The position numbers were made by a program, and so were the translations under genes. 62,298 nt of DNA, taken from positions 1-62,298 of the forward strand of contig JBFWVJ010000009.1 of assembly GCA_050246795.1 (NCBI GenBank). Direction: 5' to 3'. Source of the DNA: JBFWVJ01 sp050246795 (lineage in GTDB: Bacteria > Patescibacteriota > Gracilibacteria > JAUYGZ01). Below, piece after piece: positions 1-7,937 of this stretch (its first letter is position 1; each line of letters opens with the position of its first letter). The notes beneath the pieces are model-generated. The model did no database searches. It was not told the origin of the DNA and saw nothing but the letters and a program-made list of their open reading frames with translations.

Positions 1-117
1 TTTCATCGTCTCAAAAACTTTAGAAGAGTTTGTACACGCTTTGACAAGCTCGATACTTCCTATTGCGGCTTCATATTTCTTGGACTCATCCTGCTTCTTT
101 TCAAATCCTTATGTTAA
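1..117 (+). CDS. IS5-family transposase, C-terminal fragment
   Basis: Frame 1 is open from the first base to TAA at 115-117. It encodes about 38 residues beginning FHRLKNFRRVCTRFDK and ending in a hydrophobic stretch (FIFLGLILLLFKSLC). A basic R-x-K-x-F-R-R/TR(Y/F)-(D/E)K segment followed by a short hydrophobic tail is the usual C-terminus of IS5-family DDE transposases. The DDE residues themselves are outside the window. The gene runs in the same direction as the transposase start at 62223, so both could be copies of one element, or the contig may have broken at this repeat. Confidence 0.75.
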   Translation, partial: FHRLKNFRRVCTRFDKLDTSYCGFIFLGLILLLFKSLC

Positions 118-123
118 CAGTGC
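1..123 (+). mobile_element. IS5-family element, right end (partial)
   Basis: The first 117 bases encode the C-terminus of an IS5-type transposase. The sequence after its stop codon is a terminal inverted repeat: bases 109-123, read on the minus strand, match the element end at 62175-62190 with one mismatch (GCACTGTTAACATAAG against GCAGTGTTAACATAAG). The element ends at base 123 and is followed by CTAG (124-127), which fits the YTAR target typical of IS5-group elements. The rest of the element lies outside the window. Confidence 0.8.
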
Positions 124-3100
124 CTAGTCCAACAAAGTCATAGCCTCCGGACATTCCGGTGGTTAGGGTGCTCACATAGGTATCACCGATATCCAGCATA
201 CTGTCGGCATTCACATCGATATAGAGATCGATGGTGACATTGGCAATCCCCGGTTCGCCGAGATCCAGCACTCCATCGCCATTAAAGTCCATCCAAACGG
301 TGTCACCGATGGAGGCGTCTTGAGGGGCTTGGTAGCCGAAGTCCGCCGTTTCATAGGCCTGTCCCGCTGCCAAACCAGTGACTGGATGAGGGTGAATCCC
401 TCCCGTTTGGGTAAATCCATTGCTGCTCAAGATGGCACTTGTATCGGTCACGACCACGATGTAGTTCCCCGTAGGGAGGTTCGCAAAGCTATAGAATCCG
501 TTCACATCGGTCGTTTGCGTATCGATCACCGGCTCACCACCATCCAAGATCCCGTCTCCATTCGTATCGGAAATCAGGTCGAGGGTAATGTTGACCATGC
601 CGGGCTCGTTGGCGTCTTTCACACCGTCTCCATTTTTATCCTGCCAAACGAGATCCCCGATAGAAGCGTTGGTCTGTTGGTAGCCGAAGTCGGCGTCATT
701 GTAGTCTGTACTGGCGGTCAGGCCCATCACAGAGACGGGATTAACTCCTCCCGTGTGGGTATATGCGAGGAGCACATCATTGGCGTCGGTCACCTGCATG
801 ATGTAGTTGCCGGCAGCAAGGCCCGTGAAATCATAATTCCCGTTGCCGTCCGTTGTTTGCGTACTCAGAACCGGTTCTCCACCGTTGATGACTCCATTGC
901 CGTTCAAATCAGAAATCAAATCGATGGTGACGTTTCCAATCCCTGGCTCGGCATCGTCGGTCCCATTGCCATTGAGATCATTCCACACCCGGTCCCCGAT
1001 GGATCCATTGTTGGTGCTGACCGTCACATCTTCATCATTCTCTGGATCGACTCCGAAGGGGGTGTCGGTGTCTTGGGCAACGGTCCCGAGGTCATCCACT
1101 GTCCCTCCTTCGGTGCTGCTGGCGGTTGCGGTCGCATCATAGGTTCCGGCTACCACCGCTCCTCCCACATCTACCGTGGCAGTGATCAAGACGGAACCTC
1201 CCGGATGGAGCGTCCAGGTGCCCCAGGTCGGACTGGCGGCTCCGATACTCGGGTCAGTAATGCCCGTTCGAGTGGCGTTGGTTTCGTTGATAAGAGCGCT
1301 GGCGAAGGTGAAACCTGCCGGGAGAACGATGTTCGCGGTCACATTGGTGAGATCAGCGGTTCCTGGATTCGTAAATTCAAAGGTATAGGTCGCTGTCCCA
1401 TTGGGGAAGACCGTCGGCGTGGTCGTATCGAGATCGATCGTCATGGCTGGCATATAGACGAACGCGGAAGCCGTTGGAGAAAAGACCTGAGCTCCACTGA
1501 TCCGTGTTCCCACTGCTTGGGCTTTGTTCTCTACGAAGCCAGGCTGCACTGCCAAGGTGGTTTCTCCGGTGAATTCGACAGTGAGCGTTTGACTGCCCGA
1601 CATATCCTGGTCCAAATCCCAGGTGAGGGTTTGTAAGTTGATGCTCGGATCAGCCGCTCCACCGGTAATAGTCGAAGAATTCGGAAGGGTGATCGTGGTA
1701 CTTCCAGCGACATACACCCAACCATCCGGAAGGATGTCGATCACGTCCACATCGTCGACTGGGAAAAGATCGGTACTGGTGGTGATGGTGAATACACTGG
1801 TTTGCCCTCCCCCAGGAAGCACTGAGGTGGGATTAGCAGATTTGTCCGTGAGGAGCACCACATCCACCCAGTCAACGGAAATCGGCAAGACCGTATATCC
1901 CATGTCGAGGTATGGCGTTCCGGCTGAGGCGGTATCGGTATCCTGCCCCCAAGCCGCTACGACTGGATTGGTCGCGGTAATGTGCATCCCGGTGTTGTCA
2001 TTGTCAGGATCAAAGATTTTTTGGATTTGCAGTTTATTGAGCGAATATATCGCGTCCACGGTTCCATCGGTGGGACTGTAGTCTACGAAGACCGTCGTAT
2101 CGTCCATGATCGAGGTTACGAAAACTGGCGATCCATTGACGGTAGGAACGGCTTCCGAAGACCCTGGCGCCCATCCCACATAATAGTCGTTGGTAATGGC
2201 GGTATCTGGTACCAGACTAAACCCCCAGTCGTAGTTCGCGTTTTCGGTGTCCGCTACCGCGATCCCCCAGAAAATATCGGTCGAACTCAGATGAACTCCC
2301 GAGCTGAGAGGGACAAATCGGCCAGCTCCATCACTATACGATTTGGTGGAGTCCCCATTGATCGTGAAATTCCCCGTTCCGCTCGTATCTTCGAAGTTCA
2401 CGGTGATCTGAAAATTGTTCGGATTGTAGATAAAGAGGTCCGTATTTTCACCGTTAAATCCTCCGACAGGAGAATAGAGGTTGTTGGACCACAGCGAATC
2501 CGGCACGAGGGCGAAGGCATTAGCTTGAGAAGTTGTTCCTGTTCTGGCTTGACCATTGAAGAAGACTACCTGGATCGGATTGCTCCCCACGATAGTGGTC
2601 CCGCTATTTGGCAAATAGTATTCCGTTACTTCCCCTTTGTTGAGAACAATGTTGACCTGATCACCCACCACCAGCGGATCATCGATGATCACCGTAGTAT
2701 TATCCTCAAGTGCCTGCGCGACGACGTAGACTTTTGAAAAATCCGCGTAGTTCAGCGAGGTCGCCAGGTCCACTCCGACCGGAAGGGTGTAATTGGTGGT
2801 CTGAGGCTTTACCGGATAGACTTCATGAGCGTATGAATAAACGGTCCCTGCTGATTCTGGCCATGCAGCCACCGTGACGGTCACTGGACCTCCTGCTATA
2901 TAGATTCTATCCCGCCCATCATAATGGACGCTTGTCCCACGAGGGCTCACAGGAATATTGCTGCTTTCAAACTCTTGAACATCTCCTTGATCGAGCACAT
3001 AGGATTCATCGGCCGTGGCGACAGGGTTGTTTTCATCGAAATCATATCCATCCTCCCAGTGGTCGTAGTAAATCGTGCTCTGGTCCAAGGTTGCCGTTAC

Positions 3101-3325
3101 TCCGATCACCGTATGGAGTCCATTCGCTTCGATCAAGTCAGGATTGTTGTCCAGATCGCTCAAAATATCCCACACCTGTTGGGCTCCACCCGGGATGTAA
3201 AACTCCAGGTATCCGCTGGGGATAGCTCGGGAGAGCTGAAAATATCGCGGGATGACCTGCCCTACGATTCCAAAAACCAGGACGAAGCAAAGGAAAATTT
3301 GCAACCAAGGAGTTTTATTTTTCAT
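101..3325 (-). CDS. Large exported surface protein (DUF11 / SdrD-like repeats), 3' end cut by IS5
   Basis: Predicted secreted adhesin-like protein, 1074 residues as it stands. It has an N-terminal signal or anchor segment (about 1-30). Residues about 150-450 resemble the IgGFc-binding/adhesin N-terminal fold, with a VYVVAxxxEDNTTV motif. Two DUF11-type segments follow at about 490-760, then three SdrD B-like repeats from about 780, each starting SIG(D)xVWxDxNGDG, a calcium-binding-type pattern. The third repeat breaks off after YDFVGL. The last eight residues (GTVNIRI plus stop) are read from the IS5 end at 101-123, so the original C-terminus, probably including any cell-wall or SLH anchor, is lost. 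A good minus-strand promoter (3348-3376) sits about 23 bases upstream. It may still be transcribed but is probably not displayed normally. Confidence 0.8.
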   Translation of the reverse strand: MKNKTPWLQIFLCFVLVFGIVGQVIPRYFQLSRAIPSGYLEFYIPGGAQQVWDILSDLDNNPDLIEANGLHTVIGVTATLDQSTIYYDHWEDGYDFDENNPVATADESYVLDQGDVQEFESSNIPVSPRGTSVHYDGRDRIYIAGGPVTVTVAAWPESAGTVYSYAHEVYPVKPQTTNYTLPVGVDLATSLNYADFSKVYVVAQALEDNTTVIIDDPLVVGDQVNIVLNKGEVTEYYLPNSGTTIVGSNPIQVVFFNGQARTGTTSQANAFALVPDSLWSNNLYSPVGGFNGENTDLFIYNPNNFQITVNFEDTSGTGNFTINGDSTKSYSDGAGRFVPLSSGVHLSSTDIFWGIAVADTENANYDWGFSLVPDTAITNDYYVGWAPGSSEAVPTVNGSPVFVTSIMDDTTVFVDYSPTDGTVDAIYSLNKLQIQKIFDPDNDNTGMHITATNPVVAAWGQDTDTASAGTPYLDMGYTVLPISVDWVDVVLLTDKSANPTSVLPGGGQTSVFTITTSTDLFPVDDVDVIDILPDGWVYVAGSTTITLPNSSTITGGAADPSINLQTLTWDLDQDMSGSQTLTVEFTGETTLAVQPGFVENKAQAVGTRISGAQVFSPTASAFVYMPAMTIDLDTTTPTVFPNGTATYTFEFTNPGTADLTNVTANIVLPAGFTFASALINETNATRTGITDPSIGAASPTWGTWTLHPGGSVLITATVDVGGAVVAGTYDATATASSTEGGTVDDLGTVAQDTDTPFGVDPENDEDVTVSTNNGSIGDRVWNDLNGNGTDDAEPGIGNVTIDLISDLNGNGVINGGEPVLSTQTTDGNGNYDFTGLAAGNYIMQVTDANDVLLAYTHTGGVNPVSVMGLTASTDYNDADFGYQQTNASIGDLVWQDKNGDGVKDANEPGMVNITLDLISDTNGDGILDGGEPVIDTQTTDVNGFYSFANLPTGNYIVVVTDTSAILSSNGFTQTGGIHPHPVTGLAAGQAYETADFGYQAPQDASIGDTVWMDFNGDGVLDLGEPGIANVTIDLYIDVNADSMLDIGDTYVSTLTTGMSGGYDFVGLGTVNIRI
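124..127. repeat. Probable IS5 target site CTAG
   Basis: CTAG directly follows the element end. IS5-group elements duplicate a 4-bp YTAR target. The right-hand copy of the element at 62175 is preceded by TTAG (62171-62174), also YTAR but different, which suggests two separate insertions. The matching duplicate on the other side of each copy is not in the window, so duplication itself cannot be confirmed. Confidence 0.5.
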
Positions 3326-3347
3326 ATTTTTTTAAAATATTCCAAGT

Positions 3348-3376
3348 ATTTTAACTTATTTTAATAATTTTGTCAA
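3348..3376 (-). promoter_or_regulatory. Sigma-70-type promoter of the surface protein gene
   Basis: On the minus strand TTGACA (3376-3371) is separated by exactly 17 bases from TAAAAT (3353-3348). Transcription would start near 3341, giving a leader of about 15 nt to ATG 3325. Its -35 box overlaps the -35 box of the opposite promoter. Confidence 0.7.
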
Positions 3377-3398
3377 CTTTCTTGCCATGAGGTAGAAT
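3370..3398 (+). promoter_or_regulatory. Sigma-70-type promoter of the RluA-family gene
   Basis: TTGTCA (3370-3375), 17-base spacer, TAGAAT (3393-3398), with GG directly before the -10 box. A start near 3405 would leave a leader of about 12 nt before ATG 3417. The -35 overlaps that of the divergent promoter at 3371-3376, so the two polymerases should compete. Confidence 0.65.
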
Positions 3399-3416
3399 GC
3401 TTCTGTTACCTCCTCC

Positions 3417-4298
3417 ATGAAAGAAACTGTTATTGGTCCAGACGAACACGGAATGACCGTCCTCTCCTACTTGAAAAAGCGCTTTCCCGTAGCGCTCATC
3501 CACAAAATCTTCCGCAAGAATGGATTGCGAGTGAACGGCCTCCGGGCGAAAGAAGAGATGGTGTTAAAAAGGGGCGATAGATTGACCTTTTACCTGGATT
3601 TACAAACGAAAAAACCCTCTTCTTCAGTTCCGTTGAGGAGAGGTTTTGATATCCTTCACGAATCGAACGATTTTATCGTGCTGAACAAACATCCCGGCAT
3701 TTCCGTCCACGAAGGAAAGACCGTTTCCCGTCAGCAGTCCCTGCGAGGACAATTGCTTCAGCATTATAAGTCACAGGACTTCACTCCTCTGCTGGTCCAC
3801 CGACTGGATACGAATACCTCCGGCTGCATGATCGTGGCAAAAAACGAAGCTGCGAAAACCCGATTTGAAGACATGTTTAAAAAAGGAGAAATCCAAAAGG
3901 AATACCTCGTCTTGGTCTCGGGCATGCTACATGAGAAAAAAGGGAGGATTCAGATTCCCCTGCCGGGCCGGGATGGACACCTGGTGAGCGCCTTGACCCT
4001 CTATGAAGTGCAGCAAGCGTTTCCGAAGGCTGGGGTCAGTTTGGTGCGAGCGCAGATCAAAACCGGAAGGATGCATCAAATACGACTTCATTTCACCAAA
4101 ATTCAGCATCCGGTGGTGATGGACACCCTTCACGGCGATTTTGAAGTGAACAAGCGGTTCAAAAAAATGTTCGGGCTGAAGCGTCAGTTTCTTCATGCCG
4201 CCCAACTCAGCTTTGAATGGGAAGGAAAGACCTCACATTTTGAAGCTCCATTAAGCGAAGATTTGGACGAGGTATTGAAGCAACTCAGGCATCGTTAA
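3417..4298 (+). CDS. RluA-family RNA pseudouridine synthase (RluC/RluD-like)
   Basis: Predicted cytoplasmic enzyme that isomerises uridine to pseudouridine in RNA, most likely 23S rRNA. The 293 residues match the RluA family layout: an S4-type RNA-binding domain at about 1-60, then the catalytic domain. The catalytic motif HRLDTNTSG lies at about residue 128, with the aspartate as nucleophile. Later motifs include KEYL and the family-typical GRMHQIRLHF. The start is set by the promoter just upstream and the C/T-rich leader CTCCTCC before ATG. Whether it modifies the RluC or the RluD sites cannot be told from sequence alone. Confidence 0.9.
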   Translation: MKETVIGPDEHGMTVLSYLKKRFPVALIHKIFRKNGLRVNGLRAKEEMVLKRGDRLTFYLDLQTKKPSSSVPLRRGFDILHESNDFIVLNKHPGISVHEGKTVSRQQSLRGQLLQHYKSQDFTPLLVHRLDTNTSGCMIVAKNEAAKTRFEDMFKKGEIQKEYLVLVSGMLHEKKGRIQIPLPGRDGHLVSALTLYEVQQAFPKAGVSLVRAQIKTGRMHQIRLHFTKIQHPVVMDTLHGDFEVNKRFKKMFGLKRQFLHAAQLSFEWEGKTSHFEAPLSEDLDEVLKQLRHR

Positions 4299-4353
4299 TT
4301 ACCACAACTCTCTCTTTCGTCAATCATCTCCGCAGGAAAAAGGGGCGTTTTTT

Positions 4354-4362
4354 TGGTATAAT
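4354..4362 (+). promoter_or_regulatory. Extended -10 promoter (TGGTATAAT) of the MscS gene
   Basis: TGG followed by TATAAT (4357-4362), preceded by a run of seven T. The same T-tract/TGG/TATAAT arrangement occurs at 48423-48431 and 49059-49067, so it looks like a preferred promoter form here. No good -35 box is seen. ATG 4384 is 22 bases downstream. Confidence 0.65.
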
Positions 4363-4383
4363 AAAGGGAAATGTTTTTTCTTT

Positions 4384-5400
4384 ATGGCCAATTCTCAGCT
4401 TCAAGCCGGCGCATCGATTCGAACCAATGGTCAAATCCTGGAAGATGGAGGGATTGGCTTTGATGTCCAAGCGCTCTTCTGGGAGATTGCTACTCGGTTT
4501 TTGCATTTAGTAGAAGGAGTGCTGGTCATCATCATCGGGATTTTTGTGATTCGTTATGCCCGGAAGTATATTCAAAAAGTTCACACCTCTGATGAGACCC
4601 AGCGCATGGCCTTGAACCTGGTGGAAAAGCTGGTTTCAGGGTTTTTGGTGGTGGTCACCGCAACGCTCGCCCTCAAAGTCGTCGGCCTTGATTTGACCCT
4701 TTTGGTCAGCGCGCTGACGTTGGGTCTTTCGTTCGCCTTGGGCGACATTATCAAAAACTATGTTTCTGGAATTTTGATTTTGTTTAAATCCCCTTTCCGC
4801 ATCGGAGATATCGTGAAGATCAAGTCTTTCACCGGACGGGTGGAACGGATTGATTTCCAGTCCACCACCATGAAGACCTTTGATAAAAAAGAAATCACGA
4901 TCTACAACAAGGATATTCTGTCACAATCCATCACGAACTATTCGAAAGAAGACCTCCGACGCTTGGAATTGGTGGTGACACTGGGCAGAGGCACTGACGT
5001 GCCCTATGCCATCAAGGTCTTTGAATCGATCTTGAATGAGCATCCGAAGGTCCTCAAATCACCTCATTTTACGATCATCGTGAAAAATTTTGCTGATTTT
5101 GGGATCAAGCTTGCCCTTCGGTTTTGGGTCAATCGCTCCTCAAACATTCTGAAGGTCCGGTCTGAACTGGCATTCAACATCGAACAAGCCTTCGATGAAC
5201 AACGGGTCTTGAGCCCTGTCCAACGAGGCATCGAATTTAGCGAAGACGTCACCATGAATACAGATCGAAAGCAGCGACTCGAACGGTTTTATGGACAGCC
5301 TGCTTTAGCAGCCATTGCCGTGGACACGAGCGGTCAGCTGCAAACGGTTTTAAGCTCTCCAGATGAGGATCTGTTCGACCGCGAAGAACCGGAAGTATAA
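4384..5400 (+). CDS. mscS: Small-conductance mechanosensitive channel, MscS family
   Basis: Predicted membrane channel that opens under membrane tension and releases solutes on osmotic downshock. The 338 residues contain three transmembrane helices (about 36-57, 77-98 and 103-128). The last is the pore-lining TM3 with the alternating small residues and glycines typical of MscS (LTLGLSFALGDIIKNYVSG). A beta domain (FRIGDIVKI...) and an alpha/beta C-terminal region follow, and the last 60 residues are hydrophilic and less conserved. The size is close to E. coli MscS (286) with a slightly longer tail. The T-rich leader and the promoter at 4354 support the ATG chosen. The zincin gene starts 10 bases after its stop. 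Confidence 0.9.
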   Translation: MANSQLQAGASIRTNGQILEDGGIGFDVQALFWEIATRFLHLVEGVLVIIIGIFVIRYARKYIQKVHTSDETQRMALNLVEKLVSGFLVVVTATLALKVVGLDLTLLVSALTLGLSFALGDIIKNYVSGILILFKSPFRIGDIVKIKSFTGRVERIDFQSTTMKTFDKKEITIYNKDILSQSITNYSKEDLRRLELVVTLGRGTDVPYAIKVFESILNEHPKVLKSPHFTIIVKNFADFGIKLALRFWVNRSSNILKVRSELAFNIEQAFDEQRVLSPVQRGIEFSEDVTMNTDRKQRLERFYGQPALAAIAVDTSGQLQTVLSSPDEDLFDREEPEV

Positions 5401-5410
5401 ACATTTTTGT

Positions 5411-5770
5411 ATGCAGCTGAGCGACCTCCTCCCCCTTGTGCAACGAATGGTGAAAGAAGAACGCCTGAAATTTCTGAAATCGATCGATCCAGAGATGCGT
5501 TCGGTGTTGAAGAACATTCCCGTGAAGGTTCTTTTGGGAGAGCCGGACGGAAGGCTCTATGGTGACTTCAGTGGCACACCCTATGGGAATCACCGTGCTT
5601 TTGCTCCTTTTGAGTACGCTTCGGACATTACGATCTACGCCAGAGGATTTCTTCCTCTCGCCGGTGATAAAAAAGTGCTCCGGGATAAAGTGCGACTGGT
5701 TCTCGCGCACGAGTACGGACACTACCTCGGCTTCTCCGAGGCGGATCTTAGGAAGAGAGGAATTTATTAA
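5411..5770 (+). CDS. Zincin-like metallopeptidase family protein (PF06262 type)
   Basis: A 119-residue cytoplasmic protein with the zinc protease signature HEYGHYLGFSEADLRKRG at its C-terminus (two histidines and a glutamate, HExxH, then a downstream acidic/LRxxG segment). This matches the small zincin_1 family of putative minimal metalloproteases, which have no well-defined substrate. The ATG at 5411 is preferred over an upstream in-frame ATG at 5363, because the latter would overlap mscS by 38 bases and add residues unlike the family. The gene probably shares a transcript with mscS. Activity is inferred from the motif only. Confidence 0.75.
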   Translation: MQLSDLLPLVQRMVKEERLKFLKSIDPEMRSVLKNIPVKVLLGEPDGRLYGDFSGTPYGNHRAFAPFEYASDITIYARGFLPLAGDKKVLRDKVRLVLAHEYGHYLGFSEADLRKRGIY

Positions 5771-5771
5771 T

Positions 5772-5830
5772 CATAAACCACAGACGATAAACGATACGGT
5801 TCATGGTTTATTGTTTATTGTTTATCGTTC
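5772..5830. repeat. 7-nt-phased inverted repeat tract (heptamer class)
   Basis: An A-rich arm (5772-5799) is followed by its T-rich complement (5803-5830). The T arm repeats GTTTATT in 7-base steps. ACGATAAAC in the first arm pairs with GTTTATCGT in the second, and ATAAACCA with TGGTTTAT. It lies between the zincin and the ACT-protein gene. Confidence 0.7.
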
Positions 5831-5877
5831 CCCACCCTGATACCATTCCCTGTGCTTTGTTTTTTAACTTCATTTTC

Positions 5878-6279
5878 ATGAAAGCAGAATTGGCGACGGA
5901 AATTTCCTTTAGTTTTCCCAATGAGATTGGAATTCTCGCAAAGACGGCCCGGGCACTAACGGACGCCGGGATCGGTATCAAGGGCATGCTGAATGTCTCC
6001 AAGGGGTCGACCACCGAAACCTTTATGGTGTTCTCGAAAGATGTAGAAAAAGCTAAAGACATCCTAAAAAAGGTGGGAGTGGATAGCATTGGAGAAGGAA
6101 ATGTCGTGTCCGTGACGATGGAAGGTGAAACCGGCGCGATCGCGATGATGGCGGAAAAACTCGCGGAAGCTCAAGTCAATATCTCCAACATGTACGTCAG
6201 CGAAAGCGTGATGGGTCCGTCCATGGTCTACATTTCTACCAATGATGACGATAAGGCGGTGGCGGTGTTGAATGGATAG
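5878..6279 (+). CDS. Stand-alone double ACT-domain protein
   Basis: A 133-residue protein made almost only of two ACT domains: about 5-65 (ISFSFPNEIGILAKTARALTDAGIGIKGM...) and 72-133 (EGETGAIAMMAEKLAEAQVNISNMYVS...). ACT domains bind amino acids or other small ligands and usually regulate an attached enzyme; here none is attached, so it probably senses a ligand and acts on a partner protein. The start is set at ATG 5878 after the T-rich leader rather than at the in-frame ATG 5803, which lies inside the repeat tract. A paralogue of similar design is encoded at 11787-12194. The ligand is unknown. Confidence 0.8.
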   Translation: MKAELATEISFSFPNEIGILAKTARALTDAGIGIKGMLNVSKGSTTETFMVFSKDVEKAKDILKKVGVDSIGEGNVVSVTMEGETGAIAMMAEKLAEAQVNISNMYVSESVMGPSMVYISTNDDDKAVAVLNG

Positions 6280-6282
6280 CAA

Positions 6283-6309
6283 AAAACCCTCGGTCATTCC
6301 GAGGGTTTT
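6283..6309. terminator. Bidirectional intrinsic terminator
   Basis: An 11-bp perfect stem (AAAACCCTCGG / CCGAGGGTTTT) with a 5-base loop, flanked by A and T runs on both sides. It serves the convergent ends of the ACT gene (stop 6279) and the unknown gene ending at 6313. Confidence 0.9.
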
Positions 6310-6312
6310 TCT

Positions 6313-7032
6313 TTATTGTTTTCGAGTCTGAGGTCGTGGAGGAAGAGGTGGAGGTGGATTTCTTCTACCCGTCTCCGATGCGGATTGGCGGTTCTTTAGT
6401 TCGTCACCAAAAAAGACATCTTTAGCAGCTTCTTTTGAGACGAGCCCTTGTGAATGCTTTGCGATCTCTTCAACCTGAGAAATGATGAGTTTTGCGTCTT
6501 TAAAAATTCTCATTCCTTTTTCGGGAGAGGTATCGGTAGTGGAGAAAGCATCCCATAAGAGGTTGTACAACCTCCGAGCTGTTGCTCCATATTCCGAAAA
6601 TGAAACCCTTCCTTCTTTTGAAGCCGAGAGAGCTTGATTGGTGAATTTTCTCGTTTCGTACTTGGTCCGCTCTTGTGCGTCGACCGCCAAGGCTTCTTCA
6701 ATGGTTTTCAATTTCTGATCCGCATTTGCTTTCTTGAGCAATTTGATGAAGGCTTTTGTTTTTGCAGGAACTCGTTCTGACAGCTCAAGAAGTCGTTTTA
6801 AATCATCTGATTTGATACCTCCTTTACGAATGACCTCGGTGAGCGCCAGGCGAACATCACCATCTTCGATCTCTACCAGACTTGGCCAAAACTCCCTCAC
6901 TCGTTTTTTTCCGGCTTCATCGGTTTCTCGACGCGTACGATTCGTTTCGGATTTTGAGGGGTCAACTAGGGAAAATCGCTGAACAGTTCTTTCCTGAGGA
7001 GCCCTTCCCGTTCTTTTTTCAAATGAATCCAT
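6313..7032 (-). CDS. Unrecognised hydrophilic protein with proline-rich tail
   Basis: 239 residues, no signal peptide or membrane segment, rich in charged residues and probably mostly helical (about 50-200). It ends in a proline-rich tail (PPPPLPPRP) of the kind that binds SH3-like or EVH1-like modules in other systems, though no such partner is seen here. It is the last gene of a minus-strand block of four unknown genes (8906 to 6313) and ends at a strong bidirectional terminator. No family is recognised. Confidence 0.65.
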   Translation of the reverse strand: MDSFEKRTGRAPQERTVQRFSLVDPSKSETNRTRRETDEAGKKRVREFWPSLVEIEDGDVRLALTEVIRKGGIKSDDLKRLLELSERVPAKTKAFIKLLKKANADQKLKTIEEALAVDAQERTKYETRKFTNQALSASKEGRVSFSEYGATARRLYNLLWDAFSTTDTSPEKGMRIFKDAKLIISQVEEIAKHSQGLVSKEAAKDVFFGDELKNRQSASETGRRNPPPPLPPRPQTRKQ

Positions 7033-7083
7033 AGAGTTTTTTATTTTTATTTCTCTTTATTTTAGCACTTTTTCCTGTTTTTT

Positions 7084-7491
7084 TCAATCATCTTCTTCGT
7101 TATCGTCTCCGCATTTTGCAAGGAGTCCTAGGATTACTCCGCGAAACTCTTCACGGAGGGTGTCTTGAAATACTTCAATCGGAATCTCTAAAGGGAGATT
7201 TCTTTCCTTTTGAAAAATTTCCACGATAGAAAGATAGATCTGCGCATAAACAATGATGACGGTTGGTTCATCACCGCTCTCAAGCTGCAAAAAGGTCCAA
7301 TAAGCATCATTACGATCGGGGCTCTCATTGGACCTGACAATAGCTGGCATGAGGTGCTCTCTGATGCCAGGCTGCAAAAAAGCCTGAGAAAGCCCTAAGC
7401 GGCTTTTCAGATCTACGAGATTTTCAAGAGGTTCAGCAGGATATCCCTCAATCATGAGCTCGTACCAATGATGGTTTGGTTCTAAAATCAT
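7084..7491 (-). CDS. Unrecognised small acidic protein
   Basis: 135 residues, acidic at the C-terminus (GDDNEEDD). It has no signal peptide, and a moderately hydrophobic mid-section (VIIVYAQIYLSIVEIF) reads more like a buried helix or strand than a membrane span. Its ATG overlaps the stop of the preceding gene by four bases (ATGA, 7488-7491), so the two are probably translationally coupled and function together. No family is recognised. Confidence 0.65.
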   Translation of the reverse strand: MILEPNHHWYELMIEGYPAEPLENLVDLKSRLGLSQAFLQPGIREHLMPAIVRSNESPDRNDAYWTFLQLESGDEPTVIIVYAQIYLSIVEIFQKERNLPLEIPIEVFQDTLREEFRGVILGLLAKCGDDNEEDD

Positions 7492-7883
7492 GCGATTGGG
7501 TGCTCAATGCCGAATAAACGTTCGCAGTCACTCGCGCCTGAGAGGATTTTAGCAATATCCTTTTGGATCATTTCTAGGGTTTCTGCTCTTTGAGCGTTGA
7601 GCAAATCAATCGCATCTTTAGCCGGGAGTTGTCGAAGCGTGGCCATGTTCGCGGTCGCTGGATGTCGATCGGTTTCTCGAAGGCATCTCCTGAGGGCCTC
7701 TCTACTCTTTGCCAAATAGGTCGCTAGGGTTGCACCAGCTCCCTCTAGCACATCCTCCCCGTAATGGGCGGTGTGGCGAGCTTTTGCCCTGGCGGCGTCT
7801 GTTAACACTGCCATTTGCAGGGTGCAGACATGGATGTCCCCTGCTTGAAGGGCGCTTGTTTCGCGATCAGAAAGACCCGCCAT
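7488..7883 (-). CDS. Unrecognised helical protein, coupled to the next gene
   Basis: 131 residues from ATG 7883; an in-frame ATG at 7907 would add eight residues. The protein is alanine- and arginine-rich and likely all-helical. It overlaps the downstream gene by ATGA. It lies in a minus-strand block with three other unknown genes. The general character recalls helical adaptor proteins, but no family is recognised and no function is claimed. Confidence 0.6.
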   Translation of the reverse strand: MAGLSDRETSALQAGDIHVCTLQMAVLTDAARAKARHTAHYGEDVLEGAGATLATYLAKSREALRRCLRETDRHPATANMATLRQLPAKDAIDLLNAQRAETLEMIQKDIAKILSGASDCERLFGIEHPIA

Positions 7884-7937
7884 GCATATAAAAAAGGGGT
7901 GTAACAATACATCTTTCTATATGCTTTGTCAATATTT

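Noticed and set aside
320..1636. Long plus-strand open frame opposite the surface protein gene
   Set aside because: It is antisense to the DUF11/SdrD repeats and its translation has no protein-like composition or family motif; it reflects biased codon use of the minus-strand gene.
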